From assembly GCA_037178855.1 (NCBI GenBank), contig JASJZC010000006.1, positions 1,860,001 through 1,924,000 of the forward strand: a stretch of 64,000 nt of DNA, given 5' to 3'. The notes under the pieces are model-generated. The model saw only the letters and a list, made by a program, of their open reading frames with translations, was not told where the DNA came from and ran no database searches. The translations under genes and the position numbers were made by a program. This document shows, piece by piece, positions 45,447 through 56,100 of the stretch. How positions within the stretch are numbered: the first letter of the stretch is position 1; every line of letters begins with the position of its first letter. This DNA comes from Oscheius sp. JU75 (taxonomy: Eukaryota > Nematoda > Chromadorea > Rhabditida > Rhabditidae).

Positions 45447-45598
45447 TAGTAGACACCCGATATAGTAGAATTCACCATATAGTAGACAAATTTTGCTCCA
45501 ATAGTAGAATACAGTTGATATTCCCTCTCGGTTTAGTAGACCAAATAGTAGACTTTTTTTCGTGCAAAACGCGTGTCCACTATATCGAGAGTTGGCTG

Positions 45599-45707
45599 TA
45601 TTTGGTGAAGTCTACTAAACCGAGAGGGAAAATCAACTGTACTCTACTATTGGAGCAAAATTTTTGTCTTTTTTTTGTGAATTCTACTATATCGAGAGTT
45701 GACTGTA
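45599..45707. mobile_element. pogo-like MITE, partial third copy
   Basis: Directly follows the second copy. It contains the interior (AAGTCTACTAAACCGAGAGG) and the right end (TATCGAGAGTTGACTG followed by TA), but lacks the left end. Confidence 0.6.
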
Positions 45708-45709
45708 TT

Positions 45710-46470
45710 GAACTGTCTAATTCCTTTCTTCACTATCTTGCTTGCACACTTCACATTCCCTTATCCTTTTCGCTAACTTTCTACTAGAACATTTTGAAAT
45801 GAAGCAAATCTTTGAAAAGGAAACATGTTTCACTAGCAGGAGAATAACAGAGTGATTCATTTGTTGCCAATTCAGTTGTCTGACCGTGTGTAAACGTTCA
45901 AAAATAGTTTGTTTTACCTTGTTCCTGGTTCAAAGTCTTCCCTCGCTCCTCTCGCAAATCACTTTCTGCATCCGTACGGATAGCCGCAATCCGCGCGTGT
46001 TCGATGGCGGAACGAGTTCCGCCACACACTTCCAGAGAGGGAACAAAGTCGTCGGTGGCCGCGAGAGAGACAGTGAGAGGGTGGTGTGATTTCCATTTCT
46101 TATGTTATATCGGCGCGCGGGTCTCTGCCCTCACAATGTCTGACTTCCCTCTGTGTCAGACTGACGTCAGTCGACCCTCAAAAGGAACAGGGATCAGTGT
46201 GTCTCTGACTCGTGACTCATTTTTCTCTCTTTGTACGTCTGGCAGGCTTGATTTTCAGTGAGGCTCTGTCTCTACAACCTTTCTGTCTCTCTGCCCCTTT
46301 GTCCCTGTGATTCATTTCCATTCATTTTTTATGAATGATGAATTGGGTCTCCCCCATTTTAACTCCCAAACAGGGTATTAAACTCTCTGAATTCTCACTC
46401 TAATTTCGGTTGATCTTGAGGACAGTGATAAGAACTGGTTTTTCTCTTCCTAGGTTCCCCATTTATACTA
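45710..46470. other. Intergenic with a GC-rich stretch
   Basis: No supported exon. About 45970-46120 is clearly more GC- and CpG-rich than its surroundings, and contains GGCGGAACGAGTTCCGCC, a perfect 18-bp palindrome near 46006. Confidence 0.35.
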
Positions 46471-47748
46471 CAGGGTGCCCCAAAATTACGGTAACCAGTA
46501 AAACGCGGCGCCAAACCGTCAAAATTGCAAAACAGGGAACCAGACCATATAGGTTTTATTCTCCATAAAAAACTAAGCAAAATAACATCTTAAGATTCGA
46601 AAGTATCTCCATCAGAGGCGACACAGCCTCGGAGACGATTCGGGAATGCGTCAACGGTGGCGCGCAAGTAGCCCTCATCGAGCTCGTCCCAAGCTTTTCC
46701 CAGCGATTTTTTCAGCGATTCGACATCACGATGGGGTTTTGAGCAAGCCTTCTATTCGAGAATACTCTAAACCGAGTAGTCCATTGGATTGAGGTCTGGA
46801 GATGAAGGAGGCCACTGGTTGAAGTCAATGAAGTCGGGAAAGATCTGCTTGCACCAAGATTGGACGGCATTATGCTTGTGAGCCGGTGCACCATCCTGTT
46901 GAAAGCACCAGGGACGCTTTTTGAAGTGCTTCTTGGCCCTTGGCACGATTTCGGTCTTCAACATGTCGAGATAGTTGTTTCCATTGATTCCTTGGGGAAT
47001 GAAGATAAGTGGTGTCTCTCCATCAGAAGTTATGCCAGCGAAGACCATGAAACTTTTTCGATATCCAGTACGTCGAACCGCTACATTTGGCTGTGAAGTA
47101 GCATAAACTCGATCGTTTTGCTTATTCAGCGACTGTTCGACGGTGAATATCTTTTCATCCGTGAAGAGGATCGACTTGTGGTCTCCACCTTTGAAACGAA
47201 GCAGCAGTTTCTTCGAGCGCTCCTTTCTCTTCGTCTTACTGGCTTCGGACAAGAACTGACGTTTTCCTTGCTTGTATCCCTTCATTTTGAGGTGTTTCTT
47301 CATGATTCTAGCCATAGAGCCTTTGGAAATGGCTAAGTCCTTGCCCATTTTGCGGATAGAACGCCCCGGGTTCCGATAGATACGATCGCGTACCTTCTTA
47401 ATGTTGGCCCTGGTGGTCACACAAATGGGTCTTCATCGTCCGGGACGGTCTTTTTCACTTCCCAGCTCTTTGAATCGCGAAATGGTAGTAGACACGAGCT
47501 TCTTGGACACCTTGAGACGACGAGAGATGTTGATCGCCTGAACGCCTTGTTGGTGAAGGGCAAGAATTGTTTGGCGTCGGATGGAAGCTTTGACCATTCT
47601 GAAAATGGTAGCATATTCGGTTTGAAACAACAGAAAACACGGTAAATAAAAGGAGGAACACAATAAAAACAAAGAATAAAACAGCCCCTTTACAAAAAGC
47701 CGCATATCGGCGCGTTCGCCGCGGTTACCGTAATTTTGGGGCACCCTG
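46471..47748 (-). mobile_element. DD37D mariner-type transposon, copy 2
   Basis: 1,278 bp, TA-flanked, with ends CAGGGTGCCCCAAAATTACG and its inverse. Compared with copy 1 at 39.2 kb, the ends differ by a few bases (GCGGCATAA against GCCCCAAAA), although the transposases are clearly related, so these are sister families. Confidence 0.9.
46590..47597 (-). pseudogene. DD37D transposase with frameshift and nonsense codons
   Basis: Starts MVKASIRRQTILALHQQG, with helix-turn-helix INISRRLKVSKKLVSTT. A frameshift near 47430 precedes the long frame 47420-46767, carrying SILFTDEKIFTVE, FQQDGAPAHKHN and SPDLNPMDYSV. The Trp codon after DYSV is TAG, and another stop follows at the next EAK-like position; the C-terminus (SLGKAWDELDEGYLRATVDAF) is readable beyond them, to a TAA at 46590. 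All three catalytic Asp codons survive. Confidence 0.85.
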
Positions 47749-47839
47749 TATTCTTTCCTCCTTAATGTCACACAATTTTAGCGTAGTTTCAACCAAGGAA
47801 CGACTGAATTCTGTAGCAATGTTTTTCTATGAGTAGCTA

Positions 47840-48530
47840 CCATGAAACATTACACTTATCAACTTCAGAACACTAATGATAAATTGTAGGCTTGTAGGCA
47901 TATAAATGGACCAAATGTTGTAACTATTTAGTAGCTATTTGATACCGGTTACAATCATTTATTGTGTGATCATCTGTTTTTCTTTCATGTACTTGGTGAA
48001 ACATTGGAAAAACTATTAGTGTTTCAGTAACTGGAAGAATAGAGCAAAGAAAACCTCAATGTTTCAAGGAGGATATAAGACCAGTTGGTTCAATTGTGTA
48101 TGGGAAGAAGTTGGTTTTGTTTGCAAAACATTATATTCCTTCTGGAAGTGTTCCATCGGTTAAACAAGAGCTTTTTTGACAACAAACAGTCTTACAATCT
48201 TCCTTTTATCTTTCGCTAACTCTACGCCTTCTGATGGTTCTAAATCTAGCAAGGAAGAGTACAATGTTACAACGGGAGTATAAGAACAGCTTGTTTAGCA
48301 TTTTGTGCACGTCGTAGAAGAAATGCTTGAAAATGTTTTGTGCTCACAGATTGGAAGACGGTTGTGCAACGAACTCTCTTCTGTGATTGGTATCTGTGAA
48401 ACATGATCTTTCGACAATGTCTCGTCTCTCAATCCTTCTGATTCCTTACATTTTTCGAAACATAGTAAGGAAACTTCAATGTTTCAACGGGGGAGTTCAA
48501 GACCAGCTGCTTTAGTTTTTCCACTCCACT
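47840..48530 (+). repeat. Degenerate about 210-bp tandem repeat
   Basis: Blocks of the form (G/A)AA(A/G)...CAATGTTTCAACGGG-AGTATAAGACCAGCTG recur at about 48050, 48254 and 48471, spaced 204 and 217 bases. Each is preceded by related sequence (CCTTCTGAT...TAGTAAGG). It contains GTTTCA/TGAAAC words like those in the long introns. Confidence 0.5.
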
Positions 48531-50746
48531 ATTTTTATTTTTCTTGCCGGTTTGGATAGATAAAGTTTTTTTTCGCATAGCAGAAGGATCAAGCAGCAAT
48601 TCTGTACTTGACCTATCAGTGAAACAGAACTTTTTACATAGCCATTCAACTCTTCAGGCGCCTAACAATATTTTGTTTCATCCGCAAGTGATTAGAATTG
48701 AAGACGATGCTGCTTTGATGCAGCGAGTATATCGTTTTTTTTTATAATGTATGTGCCGTTATTTTGTAAGCCGGGCCACTAAGGATTTCCGTCACAGACC
48801 ACTTTTCTCTGCACTGGACTTTCTTCTTTTGAACATTTTTCTTCAGTCTCTTTTCTTGAAACAAGCAAAATTCAGGACTTCCTTTCACTCTTCTTGGGGA
48901 TCACGAAAATGACGAGGCTATGGAGCAGCTACCCCAGTCAGGTGGGAACAGCTTCAAATACTTTTGTGTTTCATGGGACTATTTTTCGAGTTCGGACTGT
49001 TTCTGTTGAATTTGTGACTAAGCTCAGCTTCTTATCACTTCTTTCCCAAAGAGTCCAACAAGTAACAATTTTGGTTTCACTGACGCGATCTATTGCGCAC
49101 AAAAGGTACCAATTAGAAAGTTTTGCGTTTCACCGAGACCTTATGCACTCCTGGTGTTACTGTCTTTGATTGATGTTCCCGTCCTGTAGCAAAACCACTA
49201 ATCCCTTCAACTCTCAAGGATTTTGAGTCTTTTTCTTTCGGGAAAAAATTCTGCTTCGAATATTGAAGTCTCTTTTAGCTAGAAATTCTTGGGTTTCACT
49301 GAAAACACATGTATTCCTCGTGTTACTATCTTCAATATATCCATGTAGTTTGGTCTATACAACAGTTTCCTATTTCCAATATATAGTTTTCCAGTAATTT
49401 TCTAAAAAGGTTTCATCGTTCGAGTGAGATTATGTACTATCGCATTCAGCTTCAGTGTTTAGTAGTGAAAGCATGGAAAAAAAATTCCGCACAATGAACC
49501 ACAGGAAAGTGCCAGTTTAGAGCTGTTCAAAAGGTGTGTATGAGTGGAGGGAGGGGGGTGTTCGCGGGCAGACTTGTGCCCTGTTGACCGAAAGGCAAAT
49601 ACGAGAGAGAGAAAGAGAGACTGAGAGAGTTTTCAACTGGCTGACGGGATGTGGCCTTTTCCCCCTTTTTGACTCACATATGTTTCCCTGGTCTGAGCAA
49701 TCTCCCTTATCTTCGCAATTTTTTGTCACTTTTTTGATGGGAATGCTCTGAAAAATGTTCTTTTCTTTCCCAATTTGACTAGAAAAATGGGTTTGTTTTT
49801 CATGAAGCTTATTGTACTACTTTCTTCGAAACCCAATCATCCGTCTTCCTACATTGGAACATTTCAATATTCCTTGTTTCATCAGCTCGCTATATTTGCT
49901 CGTCTAGCCTTTCTTTACTTCTATCAGACAATTGAAGCATGGGCTGCATTTCAAAACATTATTTATTTGAAGTGCTTTATTTTTCACCCTATAATCAAGA
50001 CAAGCGGTTCGGCTCTTAGATAGTAACTGATGGAAAATCGATTTGCTTAGGAAACTAGCTTTCTCCTAGTTTCCCGATCGTTCTCTTTCTCTTTCCATTC
50101 CAGATCCAGAGTTTTTTGCCTTTGAACTAGTAATATCACTACGCCCCTGTTTCACACTTATCAAACCCGAACTCTTTAGACTATTTTCCTGTATTTCACT
50201 GAATGAGTATAACCAGGAGGCACAAAAGAGCAATATATGGAAGGCTTGTCCGTTCGTAGTAATAGTTTTATCTGTAAGAAAGCAATAGTCACATCTCTTG
50301 CATCTCCCATCACACCCTCACTCTCTAGAAAAAAAGACTTTTTGTTGTTTCACTGCATTTAGAACAGACTGACTTTTTCTTTCGAGAAGAGGCAATCCGG
50401 AGTTCATCTGGTCCTCAAGATCTATAATATAAAATTTGGTTTTCGTTTCATTATATAGGGAAAATTAGGTGGAAAGAATATAGGCTTTGTATGGCTGTTA
50501 TTCGAATGCTAACACTCACAAATTTTCCTCGAGTATTCAGACATTTTTGTTTCAACAGAACCAGGAGAGATCTATACTTTTCGACAAACAATGACGCGGA
50601 AGTTTGTATTACAGATTATGCTCTCTTACACTTTTTCCCAGTACATTTTTTGTGTTTCTCTGAAGGATTACAACCAGGAAGCATAAAAAGAATGCAATAA
50701 GTTGAACTCTTGTTCGTTGAAGTGATCTTGTATGCCCTTTCCCACC

Positions 50747-51040
50747 TCTACTATCTAAAGCGCAATGGTTTCTGTGGAGGACACTGTCTGTTTGCTTGTT
50801 TGTTTGTTTGTTCATGGCCACGAAACAGAAGTATGTGACAGAAGTATATTTGTCCAGAAGTTTTATTGTTCGGAAACAATTATTGCCTCAATTGGAGCGC
50901 AAGTCAACTATGGGTGCGCTCTAGAATTTGGCTTTTTTTCACAGTGAAGCCACTGGGAGATTTCTGTAACTACAAAGCGGCGCAGCCGCCAATGTAAACT
51001 GATGGCAAAAGAACGGCGAAGCCGTCGGAGACGGCTGGTA
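50747..51040 (+). mobile_element. Possible degraded Helitron-like element
   Basis: The start TCTACTATCTAAAGCGCAATGG resembles the 5' ends at 8444, 10515, 61288 and 63039. GC-rich hairpin-like words near 50985 and 51015 could be its 3' stem, but a CTRR end is not clear. Confidence 0.3.
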
Positions 51041-52908
51041 TGGTTTTCAGAGGGAACCTATCTTTTTTTCCAGTTTCACTAGCTCCCTAAACTCTCCGTG
51101 CCTCTTGCCCAAGTAGTTAATATTAACTTTCCGCTACACTCTTTAGTCTATCCCTCATCTTCCAACCAAAAAAGTTTTTCCTAATAAAACTCTCTTGTCT
51201 GTACTCTCTCTAATCGTATCCCGACCATCAAAAGAAGGGGAAGAAGTAGTCGGAACTTTGACCGTCTTATCAGAGACTCTATGTGGCCCCAACATTTGAT
51301 AACGAGACTCTTTTTGCCTCACCAGTAGTCTTCTTTGATTAGTAAAGTGACTGCTTTCCTGTTCTGACTATTTATGTTGGTACTGTTTAAGTGTGATAAT
51401 CGCTAAAATCCAGTGCATTTCTGACAGCGAAGGATTTTGGTGCCGAATGTCGTCAAGACTGACGATACCTTTTCGAACCATAAGTGTGAACAATTCTGTA
51501 GTTAGGAAATGGTTAACGACAGACAATATATGTAACAGCAACTCGAATGTTCCAGTCTCTCAAAAGAATGATGCGTTTTTCAAAAATGGCCGTCTCACTA
51601 AGTGTCTGTTGGAATCATCCCAATCTTAAATGGTTGAAACATTTTAGTTTTATTTACAATGCAACTTGTCTTCAATGTTTCAACGATTCTATAGAACTAT
51701 GTGAAGCGTAGTCTGGAAGAGGAAAAAAACACGAACCAGAAACTGCCCAGAATCGCTACTCATCTAAACCATTGGCCCGAAACAATCTTGTGAAAAACTG
51801 ACATAGAGTGAAGGAGGATGATCAGATCTCGGAACAGTTGGGACTTTATAAAGCAAACATGAAACATTTAACTTCTTTTCGACATGGTCCATATTTTTAA
51901 ATAATAGTAAACTACCTATCTGTCTCTGTCTCTGTCCCTTTGTCTCTTTCACTGTCGGCGCCATAGTTCACCTTCTATCAATTTGTTTTCCTCTCGTACT
52001 CTTTTATCTCCCCGTCCCCTATAATCCAAAGTACATCTTCATGGTTCGATACTAGAAGAGTACTATCTTTTCGCTTTCTATCCACTAAACTAGAAAGTTT
52101 TCTTTGTGCTTCAAAAGTGCAATTTATCGATTTCTGTTCGAGACAACTAGGTCTGCAATTGTTCGCCTCCACAGCCTTTATTCGTCCGCTCGTCTCCCGT
52201 CTCTCCAAGGTAGCTTTATTTTTGGTATTTCCTAACAACGAGGCTAATGTGAACTTTCATTAACTATTTTGGTTTCACGTTGTACATGATCAGTCTAAAA
52301 TGACTAGCAAGGCGCTGGCTCTCCCTAAGCATCCCAAGAACAAAAAAAGAATTTTAAAACATCGGAAAATACGGCGCTTTTCCATCTCTGGATTATTGGT
52401 GCTACCATGTACAATGCAATTTTTGGGGTGGGCTACCCATACTATGGCAGTGACAATTGTGCGGAATAGTTTTGAACAAATCCTTTGGTATTTCAATTTC
52501 TGAGTAAAGTAAGGGAGTGATTATATTCCGTATTCTTGAACGCCATGAATTCTAAATTTTCCAGGGATTTACTTCCCTTTTTAATACATACATTTTGTCA
52601 TATTTGCTCAGGGTAAAGTGATAAAGGGATAACTTTTAGCACTCCTTCAGCCGAAGTCGATAATAACGTAAAGCTTACAATGATCCAAGAGTGGCATAGA
52701 ACTGAACGACTCGATTAGTGATCAAAATATTTGTCTGCTGCCTGCGGGCTACAACTATTGCGAACGTTTAGTGGCTCTCTAATATCATGAATAGGTGAAA
52801 GCTATGAAAGTGCGTTTCTGTTTGTGTTTCATTTTCCAAAAAGCAGGCTACCTTCTTCTGTGTCAAAGTTTGCCTAGTTTGCCTAAAGTTTGCCTTCTGT
52901 GACATTTC

Positions 52909-52946
52909 CTGGTCTTACTGTTCAAAATTTTTGAACAGTAAGACCT
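52909..52946. repeat. Near-perfect hairpin
   Basis: GGTCTTACTGTTCAAAA is followed almost directly by its exact inverse, a 17-18 bp stem with minimal loop. No element boundaries are evident. Confidence 0.7.
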
Positions 52947-53100
52947 GTCTCAGCAGTCCGTTTGGCATGTAACAACAATTCAAACCTTTCCAACAAACTA
53001 TTTTGATAAAACAATTCCAATGCACCCTACGATCCCTCTCTTATCACTGAGCTTCTTCTCCATTCCCTAGTCTCTGATAACTCTTGTGTGTTTTCAGGAC

Positions 53101-56100
53101 ATGACGGACACGCCGAGCAATGCTCTCGTCCGGATTGGGGTCTTTGCCGTCGTCATGCTCCTCGTTGGGCGAAACTGGTGGTGGCTCTGCGCCTTCTTCT
53201 ACTTCCTCTACCGTCTCAGCAAGCTGTCCTACTTTGACCGCGTTCGCCAGACCGTCGGCAGGGATTTGACGTGGGTTTTAGCTTTTTTTCCATTGAGATA
53301 GGGAAGTCGAGTCCTATACTAGAGATTTGAAACAAAGAGAACCTATAAAACAATAATAATTTGAATCAATTAAAGTAACGTATGTATTTAGTGCAGAAAC
53401 AGATAAAGAATAGTGTTTGCTCTCACTTTTACTGTACTGACAGCTTTTTTTTTTTTTTGAAACAAAAATTTGAGCCAGTATATGAGTTTTGAGTAGTTTC
53501 ACAAAGTTTTAGCAAATTTGATTATGTTGCAATGAATTACATGAATAAAACACAGTGCGGAGAAGGTTTTTATACCAGAGAAGTGGAACATAAAAAAAAT
53601 TTCTATACTAAGCAAACAGGAAATGTCATATCTTTTCTCTTGCTACTCTTTGAAAAACACGTTCACTGTTTTTGAGAACATTTTGTAAGCAAAAATGATT
53701 GAAACTAGACAAGTGGCTTGAATATTCTCAACTTAGTAACTCTAACAAATAGTGACCAAACAAAAACTTGTACTTGGAATCTTTTCACATAGTTGAAAAA
53801 CGCGACAAAGGACATAAAAAGATGAAAAAAAGCGAGCCTTCTACCTTTGTAAGACTAAGGAGTGTCTCATACCGCAACACAAATACTTTCCAATTTTGTT
53901 TCGCCTACAAATCTTGAACTGGGAACAAGCAAGTTAGCTAACAGTTGACCAAAGTTACAGCTTTGTGGAAGCAAATGTTTGAGCACTTCCAATAGTGTAC
54001 ACAAGCCTCAATCTCCCTCATTTTCAGTGGCCTCTACGTGCTAATCAAGGTTAAATGGGAGATTCGTCGTCGTCTGAACGCCAACAAGCCCATTCACGAG
54101 ATCTTCCTCGAACAGCTGCGCAAGCACCCACACAAGATGGCCTGCATCGAGGTCGAGTCCGGACGCAAGGTGACCTATCTAGAGCTGAACCAGCTGATGA
54201 ACAAGTACGTCAACTTTTTCGACTCGGAAGGCTACAAGAACGGCGACGTCGTCAGTCTCTTCATGGAGAACAGTATAGACTTCTTTGCCATCTGGCTCGG
54301 ACTTTCCAAGGTACGAAATTTATTTTTTACAAACTTGATCGTCAACTTGCAAAATGAAAAAAAAGTTTTGGCTCCTTTTAGAATAACAGTGAAACCTAAA
54401 AAATCTTTTGTCAAACAATACTTTTGGCTTCCACCGAGTCTCGGTCATGCAACATAGATCGAAAAAAAACTGCACTGATATGAAAAGGTTATTTACGAAA
54501 ATATTCTTCTGTTTAGAAATCCAACCAATATCTTCCAGTAATGAAAAGGGAAAGGTAATGAAAAGGAGAGATTGCTAAACATGAAAACATTCCGATACTG
54601 TAGGATTTGTTCAGCTACCGAGACAGTATATGCGAGTTCATAAAGTTTTTTGGAAATTCAAAAGTTTCAGTCTTAAAACGTTTGTTGTTATAGAAATCTT
54701 TAAAGCCTATGGAAAAAAGTCCACGCAAAATTAGGCGAGTGAGCATTGCTTCCCTAACGATTGGACAGTGAAACAAAATTAAACTGTTTAAAAATGTACC
54801 AATTGAACGACTGGTTTCTTTTCAGATTGGTGTCATCTCGGCCTTCATCAACTCCAATCTGAAGCTGGAACCGCTGGCCCACTCGATTCGTGTCGCCAAC
54901 TCCAAGTGCATCATCACCACGACCAGTCTCCTGCCTAGTGAGTTTGACTCTTTTGAAATAGAAATATCAATGTTTCCAGCCCTGACGTCCTGCTTCGAAG
55001 CGGCTCTGCTACCCAGGGACGGACAAGAAGTCTTCCTCAGTACAAGTTCCGAGCCCTCTTCCGAGTACAGAAGTCTGGAGCAGCTGCTCAAGGACGTCAG
55101 CAATGCCGAGCCAGGGAACAAGGGCATCCATTTCCAGAGTGAGTCTTTTCCTGTCTTTGTCTCTCTGCTTCTCTCAAACTTTTGAAAACTTTCTGATTTC
55201 AATGAAGGGCCAATAGGACGTCAGCAAGGACGTCAGCAATGCCGAACCCAATAGCTGCATTGTATAGGAGCAAGTTTTGTCGAGCTCAGAAAAAAAATTT
55301 CCTTTTTCCCTGAGACATCCAAACCAAGTTTTGCAAAAACTTCAAGCAGAAGTTTTAAAAATAGCCTTTTGTTCTTATATTTAGCTTTCATGTTATAGCT
55401 AAACAACGAACTTGATAAAAACTACGCTTGACTTCCAGTCTTATAGTATTACCTTTATGTTTTAGCACCTGGTTATACCCCCTTCTTTTTTATACGACTC
55501 CCTCATGGTTGCACCATAAGTTAACAGGCATAGCATTTCATTCACTTGGAGGGGCAAACAGGGCAAGAGATATGTTTCAGACTTTGGATGAGGCTCTACT
55601 TACTTCTATGTGGCTCACTGCGCTGTGCAACTGAGATGCTTTTAAAAATCGAAGCACAAAACTTGTAAAACTGGATTTGCCAGAAAAAATCTTCTAAATC
55701 AGTGTCACCTTATTTGTTTTATTCTTTTGATATAGTCATACTTGTTTGTGAGGACTTTCACTTAGGAACATGTAATAGCTCATTCAAATGTTCTACTTTT
55801 TATGTTTCATCTCCTGGCTATGGTTCTGTTCTGTTTACCACAACAGTTGACTAAACAAATGGAGCAAAAATAATGCTATAACCCCGAAAACCTGCTTAGA
55901 ATGAAAAAAAAACTTATTTTCCAGACGTCCTGTGTTACATCTACACCTCCGGCACGACAGGAAACCCGAAGCCGGCTGTGATCAAGCACTTCCGCTACTA
56001 CTGGATCGCCATGGGAGCCGGACAGGCCTTCGGATTGACCCCCGACGATGTCGTCTACATCACAATGCCTCTGTACCATTCGGCTGCGGGAATCATGGGA

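Larger units (their letters stand above)
43882..45598. mobile_element. pogo-like MITE split by a DD34E element, second copy
   Basis: The first 18 bases of the MITE (CAGTCAACTCTCGATATA) are at 43882-43899. The rest resumes at 45447 after the inserted transposon and runs to 45598, ending in TA. The duplicated TA at the break marks the DD34E insertion target. The MITE must predate the insertion. Confidence 0.8.
48531..53085. other. Gene-poor tract with repeat debris
   Basis: No exon could be supported across 4.5 kb. GTTTCACTGA-like words recur at about 49078, 49128, 49292, 49412, 50195 and 50655. A Helitron-like start CTCTACTATCTAAAGCGCAATGG lies at about 50747, followed by GGCGCAGCCGCC and GGCGAAGCCG hairpin-like words near 50985-51030. 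It could be an intron or an intergenic repeat field. Confidence 0.4.

Noticed and set aside
52300-52503. Basic open frame starting MTSKALALPKHPKNKK
   Set aside because: It looks tempting as a small nuclear protein, but an almost equally long antisense frame exists, and there is no splice or homology support.
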